Below, piece by piece: positions 26,989 through 35,374 of a stretch of 64,000 bases of DNA. The notes below the pieces were generated by a model. It made no database searches and was not told the DNA's origin. It worked only from the letters and a program-made list of their open reading frames with translations. Source of the DNA: CAYQUO01 sp964420835 (GTDB lineage: Bacteria > Chloroflexota > Anaerolineae > Anaerolineales > Anaerolineaceae); contig CAYQUO010000008.1 of assembly GCA_964420835.1 (NCBI GenBank), positions 1-64,000 on the forward strand. The letters run 5' to 3'. Positions within the stretch are counted from its first letter, which is position 1; each line of letters begins with the position of its first letter. Position numbers and translations under genes: made by a program.

Positions 26989-28296
26989 ATGGAGAATGAA
27001 TCAGAACACAAAAAAGCCATCCGAGCATGGACGCTCTACGATTGGGGGAATTCAGCTTTTGCGACCACAATCATGGCAGCGGTTTTGCCCGTCTATTTCA
27101 CTTCCGTGGCTGCAAGCAACATGGCCCCCCACCTTGCAACTGCCCGCTGGGGGTTCGTCACATCCGTCTCCGCATTGATTGCTGCCATTATCAGCCCCAT
27201 CCTTGGTGCCATGGCCGATTTCCAGGGAACCAAGAAACGATTCCTTGCCATCTTCATGATTATTGGCGTTACGGCAACCGCTTTGCTTTATTTCGTACAA
27301 AGTGGTGACTGGCTGATGGCATCCGCATTCTTCCTGTTCGGGAATATCGGTTTTGCAGGCAGCCTGGTCTATTATGATGCGCTCCTCCCGCACGTAGCCC
27401 GCAAGGACGAGATAGACCAGGTAAGTTCAAGGGGGTATGCAATGGGATATATCGGTGGCGGTATTTTACTTGCCATCAACCTTGTGATGATCATGTTCCT
27501 CCCGGACTTGCTAGGGGTGGATGCCGGGCTAATGACCCGCCTGTCGTTCGTTTCGGTGGCCGTATGGTGGTTCATTTTTACCCTGCCGCTTTTAAGAACG
27601 GTAAAAGAGCCAGAAAGGCGCATCCTCCCCGGCGAAGAAGAGATGAGACCAATCCCGGCAAGCATAAAACGGCTGACACAGACCTTTCGAGAGATACGCC
27701 ACTACCGGGACCTTTCATTGGCCATGCTGGCGTTTTGGGTTTACGTTAATGGTATCGGAACGATCATTGTCATGGCTACAGCATACGGAAATGAGTTGGG
27801 ATTCGGTCAAACCACACTGATTGGCACGCTGCTGATGGTGCAGTTCCTTGCGGCCCCGTTCGCCTACCTTTTCGGATGGATGGCCAAGAAGATGAGCACC
27901 AAGAAAGCCATCTACATCAGCCTGTCGGTATACACATTGATCTCCATTTTGGGGTATTTCATGTACCAGGAATGGCAGTTTTGGGTGTTGGGTGCGATGG
28001 TGGCGACCGTGCAGGGAGGTTCGCAGGCTTTGAGCCGGTCCCTGATCGGGAAAATGATGCCAAAGAGTAAATCCGCTGAATTCTACGGCTTTTTCAGTGT
28101 CTTCGAAAAATTCGCCAACATCCTGGGACCATTTCTTTTCGGAGTTGTATCAACCCTAATGGGTGGCAGCCGCTTAAGCATCGTTTCATTGATCATGTTT
28201 TTCGCCATCGGGCTGTTCCTTCTTACCAAGGTTAATACTGATGAGGGGATACGGGTATCCGAGTTGGACGAAATGGAAATGATCACTGCTGATTGA
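26989..28296 (+). CDS. MFS transporter, UMF1/Atg22-like
   Basis: About 435 residues, twelve predicted helices. The opening AIRAWTLYDWGNSAFATTIMAAVLPVYF is characteristic of the vacuole effluxer Atg22-like (UMF1) family. A central basic loop (KEPERRILPG to RHYRD) separates the two halves; RSLIGKMMPKSKSAEFYGFF also matches the family. It probably exports amino acids or other small metabolites; substrate unknown. ATG 26989 lies 8 nt after GAAAGGA; earlier in-frame starts at 26926 and 26980 fit less well. Confidence 0.87.
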   Translation: MENESEHKKAIRAWTLYDWGNSAFATTIMAAVLPVYFTSVAASNMAPHLATARWGFVTSVSALIAAIISPILGAMADFQGTKKRFLAIFMIIGVTATALLYFVQSGDWLMASAFFLFGNIGFAGSLVYYDALLPHVARKDEIDQVSSRGYAMGYIGGGILLAINLVMIMFLPDLLGVDAGLMTRLSFVSVAVWWFIFTLPLLRTVKEPERRILPGEEEMRPIPASIKRLTQTFREIRHYRDLSLAMLAFWVYVNGIGTIIVMATAYGNELGFGQTTLIGTLLMVQFLAAPFAYLFGWMAKKMSTKKAIYISLSVYTLISILGYFMYQEWQFWVLGAMVATVQGGSQALSRSLIGKMMPKSKSAEFYGFFSVFEKFANILGPFLFGVVSTLMGGSRLSIVSLIMFFAIGLFLLTKVNTDEGIRVSELDEMEMITAD

Positions 28297-28312
28297 GAAA
28301 CAAGTCGAGTTA

Positions 28313-28346
28313 AAAACCTCTCCACAATAACTTATGGAGAGGTTTT
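28313..28346. terminator. Bidirectional intrinsic terminator between the MFS gene and ruvA
   Basis: Perfect 12-bp stem AAAACCTCTCCA / TGGAGAGGTTTT with a 10-nt loop. The A and T runs at the two ends let it work in both directions between the convergent MFS gene and ruvA. Confidence 0.85.
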
Positions 28347-28377
28347 GATAATTAATAACCCAGGTAATTGTGTCAAT

Positions 28378-28953
28378 CTAAGCAGAGAAATATTTTAAGG
28401 CGTGTCGAAGCCTGGTTTCGATATCAACCTCTGCATCATTCGGAATAGATTGAAGCGCCGCCTGTGCTTCAACCACGCTGTAACCCAGGGAGGTAAGCGC
28501 ATCCATCACCTGCGCATCCACATCCAATTCCCTGCTTGCCACCAAACCTTCATCTTTTCCAACCTTGCCATGTAAATGAATCACGATCTTTTGGCCCGTT
28601 TTTCTTCCCACACCCGGCACGCGGGTAAATACCTCCGGCTGTTCAGCCAGAACAGCCCGACGTATCGCTTCCACAGTCAAGGAAGATAATGTTGCAAGCG
28701 CAGTCCTCGCTCCGACGCCCTCGACACCCAAAAGCAGTGTGAAGAAATGCCTCTCCTCTTCTGTCTCAAAACCGTACAGCGCAAGGAGGTCCTCCCGCAC
28801 GATGAGGTGGGTGTAAAGGAGGATCATCTCTCCTGGAGCCGCTTTGCTGCAAGTTTCACCAGTAACGCCTATGCGCAGTCCGATGTGGTTCACATCCAAG
28901 ATTAAATGACCTTCAGATACTGCAGTAATTTTTCCATAGACCGTTGCGATCAT
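28378..28953 (-). CDS. ruvA: Holliday junction branch migration protein RuvA
   Basis: 191 residues, usual RuvA length. N-terminal OB fold (MIATVYGKITAVSEGHLIL), HhH motifs (LLGVEGVGARTALATLSSL; FTRVPGVGRKTGQKIVIHL), C-terminal domain III (MDALTSLGYSVVEAQAAL). It binds junctions and loads RuvB, which is not in this window. GGAGAA precedes the ATG. It is last in the minus-strand group FAH, yebC, ruvC, ruvA, separated from ruvC by 161 nt containing a hairpin. Confidence 0.96.
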   Translation of the reverse strand: MIATVYGKITAVSEGHLILDVNHIGLRIGVTGETCSKAAPGEMILLYTHLIVREDLLALYGFETEEERHFFTLLLGVEGVGARTALATLSSLTVEAIRRAVLAEQPEVFTRVPGVGRKTGQKIVIHLHGKVGKDEGLVASRELDVDAQVMDALTSLGYSVVEAQAALQSIPNDAEVDIETRLRHALKYFSA

Positions 28954-29060
28954 AAATCTTCTCCAGGTTATTCACATAACTTTGCCGCCGAGTTGATTGA
29001 TGGTTCGATGTAGCAGATTTCCTTGGGCCATGGCAAAAAATGAAGTATAGCCATGCGAGG

Positions 29061-29082
29061 CCTGAAGGAACCTCCCTTCAGG
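29061..29082. promoter_or_regulatory. Hairpin in the ruvC-ruvA intergenic region
   Basis: CCTGAAGG / CCTTCAGG, 8-bp perfect stem with 6-nt loop, 33 nt after the ruvC stop in the direction of transcription. No clear T-tract on the minus strand. It may attenuate read-through into ruvA or protect the ruvC mRNA end. Confidence 0.5.
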
Positions 29083-29114
29083 CAAAGTGTTGAGAGACAT
29101 AGCGTGTCAAATGA

Positions 29115-29621
29115 TCACCCGGCACCTGCATCCACAAACATGGACCGCATGCGCCTGCTGTGTAAATGACATACGGCTACCGCCAGTGCATCAGCTGCAT
29201 CATCCGGTTTGGGCAGCGTTTTCAGGCCCAACAAAATTCCCACCATCTGCTGGACCTGGTTCTTTTGCGCCTTTCCAAAACCGGTAACTGCCATTTTTAC
29301 TTCAAGCGGGGTATATTCACCGACCAGGATCCCAGCCTGAGCCATTGCCAAAATGGCCACTCCCCTGGCCTGACCAACTGCCATGGCAGTGGCCGTATTC
29401 TTCTGAAAGAACAACTTCTCCACCGCCCCACAATCAGGTTTATGCTGGAGAAGTTGAAGTCCAAGTTGTTGAAAAAGTGATAACAGTCGCTTGTCCGGGG
29501 TTTCACCGACCGGGGTTCGAATTGCACCGAAGGTGATGACCTGAAGATCTCCACTGGGTGTTTCCTCTATGATCCCGTAGCCTGTAATCGCCATGCCAGG
29601 ATCAATTCCGATCACCCGCAT
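29115..29621 (-). CDS. ruvC: Crossover junction endodeoxyribonuclease RuvC
   Basis: 168 residues. RNase H-like fold with catalytic acidic residues: IGIDPGMAITGYG (D), AVEKLFF (E) and PDDAADALAVAVCH (D pair). It resolves Holliday junctions with RuvAB. Its ribosome binding site GAGGAA lies inside the end of yebC, and yebC stops 6 nt before, so the two are coupled. Confidence 0.96.
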   Translation of the reverse strand: MRVIGIDPGMAITGYGIIEETPSGDLQVITFGAIRTPVGETPDKRLLSLFQQLGLQLLQHKPDCGAVEKLFFQKNTATAMAVGQARGVAILAMAQAGILVGEYTPLEVKMAVTGFGKAQKNQVQQMVGILLGLKTLPKPDDAADALAVAVCHLHSRRMRSMFVDAGAG

Positions 29622-29627
29622 GACTGT

Positions 29628-30383
29628 CTATTCCTCGTCCATTGCCGCCAGGGCTTCCTCCGAAATGTGCAGGTTGGAAAATACATTCTGCACATCATCC
29701 AATTCTTCAAGATTTTCAATGGTTTTCATCACCTGGAGGGTATCCTCAACGTTTAACTCAACTTCCTGGTTAGGAACCATACGAAGTTCCGCCTCTTCGG
29801 GTTCAATATTTGCAGCACGCAAAGACGTAAGAAGATTTTTAAAGGATTCAACCGGAGCAATAATCTCGATCTCCTCGTTATCAATTTTTACATCATCGGC
29901 TCCCCCCTCGACCGATACTTCAAAGACGTGGTCAAAATCCTTGCCTTCAGATGGAAACGAGAAATAGGCCCGCCTTGTAAACTGCCATGATACGGAGCCC
30001 GCTTCACCCATACTGCCCCCATACCGGCTTAAAGCATGCCGAACATCCGCGACCGTGCGATTGCGGTTTTCTGTAACGCACTCAATGATCAAGGCGATAC
30101 CCTTCGGACCGATCCCCTCATAATAAACCTGCTCAAACGCTGCACCATCCTTGCTCTCACCAGTGCCCCGTTTGATGGCCCTGTCAATACTGTCCTTGGG
30201 CATGTTCTGAGAGCGGGCTTTATCAATCGCCAGTCTTAACCTGAAATTGGAATCGGGATCTCCACCGCCCTCCCGTGCAGCCATGGTAATCTCACGTGCC
30301 AGGCGAGTAAACACCTGGCCGCGCTTGGCATCACTGGCACCTTTCTTTCTCCGAATCGTCGCCCAGTGCGAATGACCAGACAT
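29628..30383 (-). CDS. yebC: YebC/PmpR-family protein (TACO1 family)
   Basis: 251 residues beginning MSGHSHWATIRRKKGASDAKRG, the family signature. Members are DNA-binding regulators in some species and translation factors for polyproline stretches in others. AAGGAGATGAGG precedes the ATG. The yebC-ruvC-ruvA order is common across bacteria. Confidence 0.96.
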   Translation of the reverse strand: MSGHSHWATIRRKKGASDAKRGQVFTRLAREITMAAREGGGDPDSNFRLRLAIDKARSQNMPKDSIDRAIKRGTGESKDGAAFEQVYYEGIGPKGIALIIECVTENRNRTVADVRHALSRYGGSMGEAGSVSWQFTRRAYFSFPSEGKDFDHVFEVSVEGGADDVKIDNEEIEIIAPVESFKNLLTSLRAANIEPEEAELRMVPNQEVELNVEDTLQVMKTIENLEELDDVQNVFSNLHISEEALAAMDEE

Positions 30384-30467
30384 ATCCTCATCTCCTTGTA
30401 ATACTGAAGGGTTTCCAATCTGAATTGATCTTGGTCATTATACCATGCTGGTTTTTCGGGAATGTTT

Positions 30468-31244
30468 CTATGCAGGGTGTGTGTGATCACTTTGTACCGG
30501 GTTTCGTAGCACACCTATGCCCTCAATATCGACCTCTATCACACTTCCCTCTTGTATCCGGCCAACACCTGCCGGTGTTCCCGTAAGGATAACATCTCCC
30601 GGTTCAAGCGTCATTACAGAAGAAATATAAACCAGCAATTGCGATACCGAAAAGACCATTTCTCTTGTTGATGACATCTGGCGCAATTCACCATCCACCC
30701 GGCAGGTAATCAAGGCATCTGACGGGTCCAGTTCGGTTTCTATCCAAGGTCCGAGCGGGCAGAAGGTATCAAACCCTTTACCCCGTGTCCATTGACCATC
30801 AAGTTGCTGTAGATCGCGTGCAGTCACGTCATTGGCCGCCGAATACCCCAGAACTGCCTGCATTGCATTCCTTGCCGACAACCAACGGGACTTATGGCCT
30901 ATCCATACTGCCAGTTCAGCCTCGTGTTCCACCTGTTGCGATTGCGGCGGCAGAATTATTGGATCTCCCGGTCCAATGACCGCGCTAGGAGGTTTTAAGA
31001 AGATCAACGGCACATCCGGGGCTGCAGCCTGATCAACACGGGCATGTTCAGGATAATTCCCGCCCACCGCAATAATCTTTCCTGGTATTGCCGGAGAAAG
31101 AAGTCTTACCCGTTCAAGTGGAATCTCGGGCTCCAGTCTTCTGTATTCAGCAAAAATGGAGCCTTCAATTGGCCCGATCTTGTCATCGATCAACCACCCG
31201 AAACGAACACCCTCCATACCGCGTTGATACCGGACAAACCGCAT
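30468..31244 (-). CDS. Fumarylacetoacetate hydrolase (FAH) family protein
   Basis: 258 residues. FAH core: GKIIAVGGNYPEHA, metal ligands in VEHEAELAVWIG (ExE), NDVTARDLQ, RGKGFDTFCPLGPWI, and ILTGTPAGVG. Members include hydrolases of acylpyruvates, 2-hydroxyhepta-2,4-dienedioate isomerases and oxaloacetate decarboxylases; which one cannot be told. It lies 84 nt upstream of yebC on the same strand and may head that unit. Confidence 0.9.
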   Translation of the reverse strand: MRFVRYQRGMEGVRFGWLIDDKIGPIEGSIFAEYRRLEPEIPLERVRLLSPAIPGKIIAVGGNYPEHARVDQAAAPDVPLIFLKPPSAVIGPGDPIILPPQSQQVEHEAELAVWIGHKSRWLSARNAMQAVLGYSAANDVTARDLQQLDGQWTRGKGFDTFCPLGPWIETELDPSDALITCRVDGELRQMSSTREMVFSVSQLLVYISSVMTLEPGDVILTGTPAGVGRIQEGSVIEVDIEGIGVLRNPVQSDHTHPA

Positions 31245-31312
31245 TATTCCTCACTTTTAGCAAGCATGCTCATAATATTTAAGATACAACGAGCCTGGCC
31301 TTGTGTTTAAGG

Positions 31313-31318
31313 TATAAT
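31313..31318 (+). promoter_or_regulatory. -10 element upstream of tRNA-Val
   Basis: TATAAT 20 nt before the first base of the mature tRNA. No clear -35 box at standard distance. Confidence 0.4.
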
Positions 31319-31338
31319 TCCATCCGCAAATTCATTGG

Positions 31339-31412
31339 GGGCGGATAGCTCAGTTGGTTAGAGCGCATCCCTTACAAGGATGAGGTCGCAGGTTCGAGTC
31401 CTGTTCCGCCCA
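31339..31412 (+). tRNA. tRNA-Val (anticodon TAC)
   Basis: Full cloverleaf: acceptor GGGCGGA/TCCGCCC, D-arm GCTC...GAGC, anticodon stem CATCC/GGATG with loop CTTACAA (anticodon TAC, reads GUA/GUG), T-arm CGCAGG/CCTGT-type with GTTCGAGTC loop, discriminator A. CCA is not encoded. A T-run follows directly (31414-31423 region) and probably ends the transcript. Confidence 0.95.
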
Positions 31413-31719
31413 CACTTTTTTTCTTCTCATCAGATAGTCAGACAGCCCATACTCCTTTTCCCAACCCGGGAAGTATATATACTTGGGGAGAATTGAATCC
31501 ACAAGATCTCTTCACCCGATTCTATCACCAGAGGAGGATGGAGGCGAATGCAGGTAAGATAAGTACAACGCGAAAGGGTTTGTGATTCTCTGGATGGGTT
31601 TTCTTTGGCTTGTAACAGCATCTTCCAAGATGATACCAACCCCCACTGATTTGAATCTAGTTCTCAAAGCCTGTGTATAATGATTTACCAGTATTCTGAC
31701 CAGTTGCACGTGCCGGCAA

Positions 31720-32592
31720 ATGACACGAAAAACATCAACATCCAGATTCGGTGTATCCGGGAGAGAATCGCACGATTCCAGCATGTTCTACATGCGTAAG
31801 ATCTATAAAACTCCAGAGGTCCAACCTCAACCAATACAAACGCCAGATACTTCAGGGGATACAAACCAGACCTGGCTTAACCGGATCTATTGTCATACGT
31901 CGGAGTCCATTCCCGCACCCTCATCTACGGTTGCATTGGCATTTACCTCTCCGCCATACAACTCGGGAAAAGATTATGATCCCGATCTTACTTTGGAAGA
32001 TTACCTGGCTTTGATCGAGCGGGTTGGCAGGGAAGTGTACCGGGTTTTAAAACCCGGCGGCCGTTATGTGATCAACATTGCCAACCTCGGACGCAAGCCT
32101 TACATACCACTGCACGCCCATTATTACCGCATCCATGAAGCGGTCGGTTTCCTGCCCATGGGGGAGATCATATGGCAAAAAGGCACAGGCGCCAGCAGCA
32201 ACTGTGCCTGGGGCAGTTGGAAAAGCGCCCGCGCCCCACGGCTGCGGGACCTTCATGAATATCTGCTGGTATTTGCCCGGGAACAATTTTCCCGCCCTGA
32301 ACCTGGAGAATCGGATATCGATCGGGATGAATTTCTTGCGGCCACTTTGTCAGTCTGGAATATCAAACCGGAATCAGCACGGCGCATCGGCCATCCGGCT
32401 CCATTTCCCATTCAATTGGCCGAACGGGTCATCCGCTTGTTTTCATACCGGGGCGACGTTGTGCTGGACCCCTTCGCCGGATCCGGAACCACCTGCGTCG
32501 CCGCCAAGGCTTGCGGACGGCACTTCATTGGCATGGACACCTGTGCTGAATATTGCCGTATCGCCGAAGAACGCCTGGCTTTGATCAAGTAA
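31720..32592 (+). CDS. Site-specific DNA methyltransferase, beta class (N4-C or N6-A), solitary
   Basis: Up to 290 residues. Catalytic motif IV TSPPYN near residue 76 precedes the SAM motif DPFAGSGTTCVAA near residue 252, an order that defines the beta class; SPPY favours N4-methylcytosine but does not prove it. Target-recognition region lies between (residues ~130-230). No endonuclease gene is adjacent. The start is uncertain: ATG 31720 or, more likely given where homology begins, ATG 31783 (MFYMRKIYK); neither has a good ribosome binding site. The ~300 nt between tRNA-Val and here hold nothing else that I can support. Confidence 0.85.
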   Translation: MTRKTSTSRFGVSGRESHDSSMFYMRKIYKTPEVQPQPIQTPDTSGDTNQTWLNRIYCHTSESIPAPSSTVALAFTSPPYNSGKDYDPDLTLEDYLALIERVGREVYRVLKPGGRYVINIANLGRKPYIPLHAHYYRIHEAVGFLPMGEIIWQKGTGASSNCAWGSWKSARAPRLRDLHEYLLVFAREQFSRPEPGESDIDRDEFLAATLSVWNIKPESARRIGHPAPFPIQLAERVIRLFSYRGDVVLDPFAGSGTTCVAAKACGRHFIGMDTCAEYCRIAEERLALIK

Positions 32593-32635
32593 AGCCTACT
32601 CCGGTTTTTTTAATTGAATTTATTTCAGGCGCAAA

Positions 32636-33568
32636 TTAGAACCAATTCCTGCGCACAAATATCCCAATAACCATGACACTGATACCAACGAACATCAGGA
32701 TAACGTAGGCATATGCAAGGGGGTTTTCACTAAACGGCAGATTCACGTTCATTCCAAAGAAACTGGTCACAATGGTTGGTATGCTGAGCACAATGGTGAT
32801 GGATGCGAGGAACTTCATGACCACGTTTAAATTGTTGGATATGATGGAGGCGAAGGCGTCCATCATTGAGCTTAGAATGTTGGAGGATATGTTTGTCATT
32901 TCAATTGCCTGCTGGTTCTCGATGATCACGTCTTCAAGCAGGTCTTCATCTTCCGGGTATGTATGAAAGATCTGCCAACGTTGCAGTCGTTCCATAAGTA
33001 ATTCGTTCGACTTCAAGGCAGTGGCAAAATATACCAGGCTTTTTGAATATTTAAGCAATTCCATTAGTTCATTATTCTTCATTGACGCCGTCAGCTGGTC
33101 TTCGAGGGTTTCCACGGTGCGGTTGATGTCACGCAGATAACTCAAATACCTTCCGGCTGTAGCCAGAAGAATGCGTAAAACGAAGCGGTAGCGCTTTGCA
33201 GTGGTAAAGCTGCGTAAACGGTTGGCAGCAAATTCTTCCATGATGTCATTTTGCCACCGGCAAATGGTAACAATAAAACTGTCTTTTAGGATGATACCCA
33301 ATGGGATTGTGGTATAGGGAACATCCACCTTGGTTCCCTGATAGTAGGGGATGCGCAAAAGGATCATCGTTGTTCCGTCATCCTCCCGCTCTGTACGCGA
33401 CCTTTCATCAACATCCAGGGGATAGGTTATGTAATCCTGCGGGATACCAATATGGGCGAGCTGTTCGATCTCATCGGTGGTTGGATCAACCACATGGATC
33501 CAACACCCGCTTTCCACCTCCTTAATCTGTTCCAGCCTGGCATCACGGGTGCGAAAGATTGTGATCAT
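32636..33568 (-). CDS. corA: CorA-family divalent cation transporter
   Basis: About 310 residues. Long cytoplasmic alpha/beta N-terminal domain, coiled stalk helix, then two C-terminal transmembrane helices with the signature FFGMNVNLPF between them (GMN) and a basic C-terminus. It forms pentameric Mg2+ (or Co2+/Ni2+) channels. ATG 33568 is preceded by GGAGAAG and gives MITIFRTRD; an earlier in-frame start at 33619 lacks support. Start lies upstream of, and divergent from, ssrA. Confidence 0.92.
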   Translation of the reverse strand: MITIFRTRDARLEQIKEVESGCWIHVVDPTTDEIEQLAHIGIPQDYITYPLDVDERSRTEREDDGTTMILLRIPYYQGTKVDVPYTTIPLGIILKDSFIVTICRWQNDIMEEFAANRLRSFTTAKRYRFVLRILLATAGRYLSYLRDINRTVETLEDQLTASMKNNELMELLKYSKSLVYFATALKSNELLMERLQRWQIFHTYPEDEDLLEDVIIENQQAIEMTNISSNILSSMMDAFASIISNNLNVVMKFLASITIVLSIPTIVTSFFGMNVNLPFSENPLAYAYVILMFVGISVMVIGIFVRRNWF

Positions 33569-33656
33569 GGGACTTCTCCAGAACAGGGAAATTGCCGGAT
33601 CATCACCGGCCAGGTCCATTTTACTCTGGTTTTAAGGTTATGGATGAAATTCCGCC

Positions 33657-33684
33657 TTGATAACCAGGCATAACCTGATATAAT
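33657..33684 (+). promoter_or_regulatory. Promoter of ssrA
   Basis: TTGATA (33657-33662), 16 nt, TATAAT (33679-33684). Expected start near 33691, about 5 nt upstream of the mature tmRNA 5' end. Confidence 0.75.
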
Positions 33685-33695
33685 GACTAAGCATC

Positions 33696-34088
33696 GGGGA
33701 TGACAGGCTTCGACGGGAGAGGCTGGCCCCGAATTGCGAGCCGAGAGGTGCCGACCTCGAAAAATCAGCACAAAAACATAAGTGCCAATCGCACTACCTA
33801 CGCTGCAATGCCCCTCGCCGCCTAGCGGCAAAGGCTAGCAGAATGATCTCCACGTGAGATCACGTCTGCCCACCCCGTTCTCCGGCCGGAGGTGGAGCGG
33901 GCGTCACAATGCCGGAGTGCCGTGCAGTTGTGTCGCGACCTGCATGAAAGAGGGCTTTCGGGTCCGAGCGGCCAGCCGTGGGCCGTTTTGTCGGTTAACT
34001 CGCTTCCGGCCAGATGAAAACCGACTACGCTCGTAGTATATTCGAGGGACGATTCTTTCGGACGCGGGTTCAACTCCCGCCATCTCCA
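33696..34088 (+). ncRNA. ssrA: Transfer-messenger RNA (tmRNA)
   Basis: 5' end GGGGATGACAGGCTTCGACG and 3' end CGGGTTCAACTCCCGCCATCTCCA form the tRNA-like domain (acceptor GGGGATG/CATCTCC with one G-U). The tag frame starts at GCC 33784 after TAAGT and reads ANRTTYAAMPLAA then TAG (33823-33825). With the alanine carried by tmRNA, the added tag is AANRTTYAAMPLAA. It rescues stalled ribosomes and marks the product for proteolysis. CCA is not encoded. The single-piece arrangement is standard. Confidence 0.95.
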
Positions 34089-34094
34089 CAACAT

Positions 34095-34134
34095 GAACAG
34101 GAGGAAGCCATAAAACTTCCTTCTGTTCTTCTTT
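34095..34134 (+). terminator. Intrinsic terminator of ssrA
   Basis: 13-bp stem (GAACAGGAGGAAG with CTTCCTTCTGTTC, one G-U) and 8-nt loop, followed by TTCTTT, starting 7 nt after the tmRNA 3' end. Confidence 0.85.
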
Positions 34135-34180
34135 AATAAAAACAGGGATAATCCATTTCGTGTTCCAGGAATGCCTCGCT

Positions 34181-35374
34181 TCAGCATTTCCGGATAACCA
34201 ACCCTTTTAGATATTCTCCTTCGGGGAAATTCAAGGCAACCGGATGGTCCGGCGATTGCGTCACTCTTTCGATCACCTGGGCACATACGCCGGCATCATG
34301 TGCCGCAGCGCTGACTATCTTCTGAAACACCTCACTGGTCACTCCGCCTGAACAGGAGAAAGTGAATAAAATTCCCCCCGGGTTTAATAGTTTGAATGCC
34401 AGGAGGTTTAAGTCCTTGTATGCCCTCAATGCCTTGTTAACATGTGCAACCGATGGGGCAAATTTTGGCGGGTCGAGGATAATGGAATCAAAACCATCAC
34501 GACGGTCCCGCAGAGTACGCAGCACCTGAAAGACGTCCCCTTCCATCCATTGACAACGATCCAATGGCAGGTTGTTTAAAGTAACATTTTCTTTGGCAAG
34601 GGACAAGGCGGGCGCTGAGCTATCGATGGATAGCACCTCTAAAGCACCTCCAGCCAAAGCGCAAACGGTAAACGAACCGGTATAACAGAAAGCATTGAGC
34701 ACTTTCCCCTGGCCAGCCCATTGCCGCACCCAACGCCGGCTAAGCCGCTGATCGATATAAAAACCAGTTTTCTGCCCATTCTGAATATCCACCCAATATT
34801 GATGGCCTTTTTCTTCAATCAAGATCCGTCCAGGGGGCAACCAGGAATTGACACTCCCCACCCGATCGCCAAGCCCTTCAAGCTTCCTAACGTCGGCATC
34901 CGATCTCTCGAATATTTTGTCAATACCACTTACTTCCTGGCAGGCCTTCAAGACATCCGAACGCCAGAATTCCGGCCCTGCGGAAAGTACCTGGATGACC
35001 AGCCAGTCACTATAACGATCCACTACCAACCCCGGCAAACCATCCGATTCACCGTGCACAAGGCGGCAGGCACCCCCTTGCCTGTAGAAGCCAAGACGGT
35101 TTCGAAGATAAAGGGCTTTGTTCAATCGACGGGTGAAGAATTCCCCATCGACAACTTCATTTGCATCCCAGGTCCAGATCCGCCCGCGAATGCTGGAAGC
35201 CGGGCTGTATGCGGCTTTGGCCAGCCATTGTCCCCCGAAGGAGAAGACATCAACGGTTCCTCCGCTGGGAGGTGCACCCTCCAATCGATCAACTGCGCCC
35301 GAATAAATCCACGGGTGATGCAACAGCACCGAATGCTCACGGCCTTTCTTTAACCACAATTTCGGATCGGTCAT
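34181..35374 (-). CDS. Class I SAM-dependent rRNA methyltransferase, RlmI-like
   Basis: 397 residues, same size as RlmI. N-terminal PUA domain (LKKGREHSVLLHHPWIYSGAV), then Rossmann methyltransferase: VLNAFCYTGSFTVCALAGG (motif I), SIDSSAPALSLAKENV, DSIILDPPKFAPS (motif IV) and FTFSCSGGV with the catalytic Cys typical of m5C enzymes. The model enzyme makes m5C1962 in 23S rRNA. Its ATG overlaps the ligA stop by 4 nt. Confidence 0.9.
   Translation of the reverse strand: MTDPKLWLKKGREHSVLLHHPWIYSGAVDRLEGAPPSGGTVDVFSFGGQWLAKAAYSPASSIRGRIWTWDANEVVDGEFFTRRLNKALYLRNRLGFYRQGGACRLVHGESDGLPGLVVDRYSDWLVIQVLSAGPEFWRSDVLKACQEVSGIDKIFERSDADVRKLEGLGDRVGSVNSWLPPGRILIEEKGHQYWVDIQNGQKTGFYIDQRLSRRWVRQWAGQGKVLNAFCYTGSFTVCALAGGALEVLSIDSSAPALSLAKENVTLNNLPLDRCQWMEGDVFQVLRTLRDRRDGFDSIILDPPKFAPSVAHVNKALRAYKDLNLLAFKLLNPGGILFTFSCSGGVTSEVFQKIVSAAAHDAGVCAQVIERVTQSPDHPVALNFPEGEYLKGLVIRKC

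Noticed and set aside
31512..31784. 90-codon minus-strand frame between tRNA-Val and the methyltransferase
   Set aside because: No motif, no ribosome binding site, and it overlaps the methyltransferase 5' region; a decayed gene is possible but not supportable.
33822..34286. 154-codon minus-strand frame over ssrA
   Set aside because: It covers the tmRNA and its terminator; the translation is a typical tmRNA-antisense artefact.
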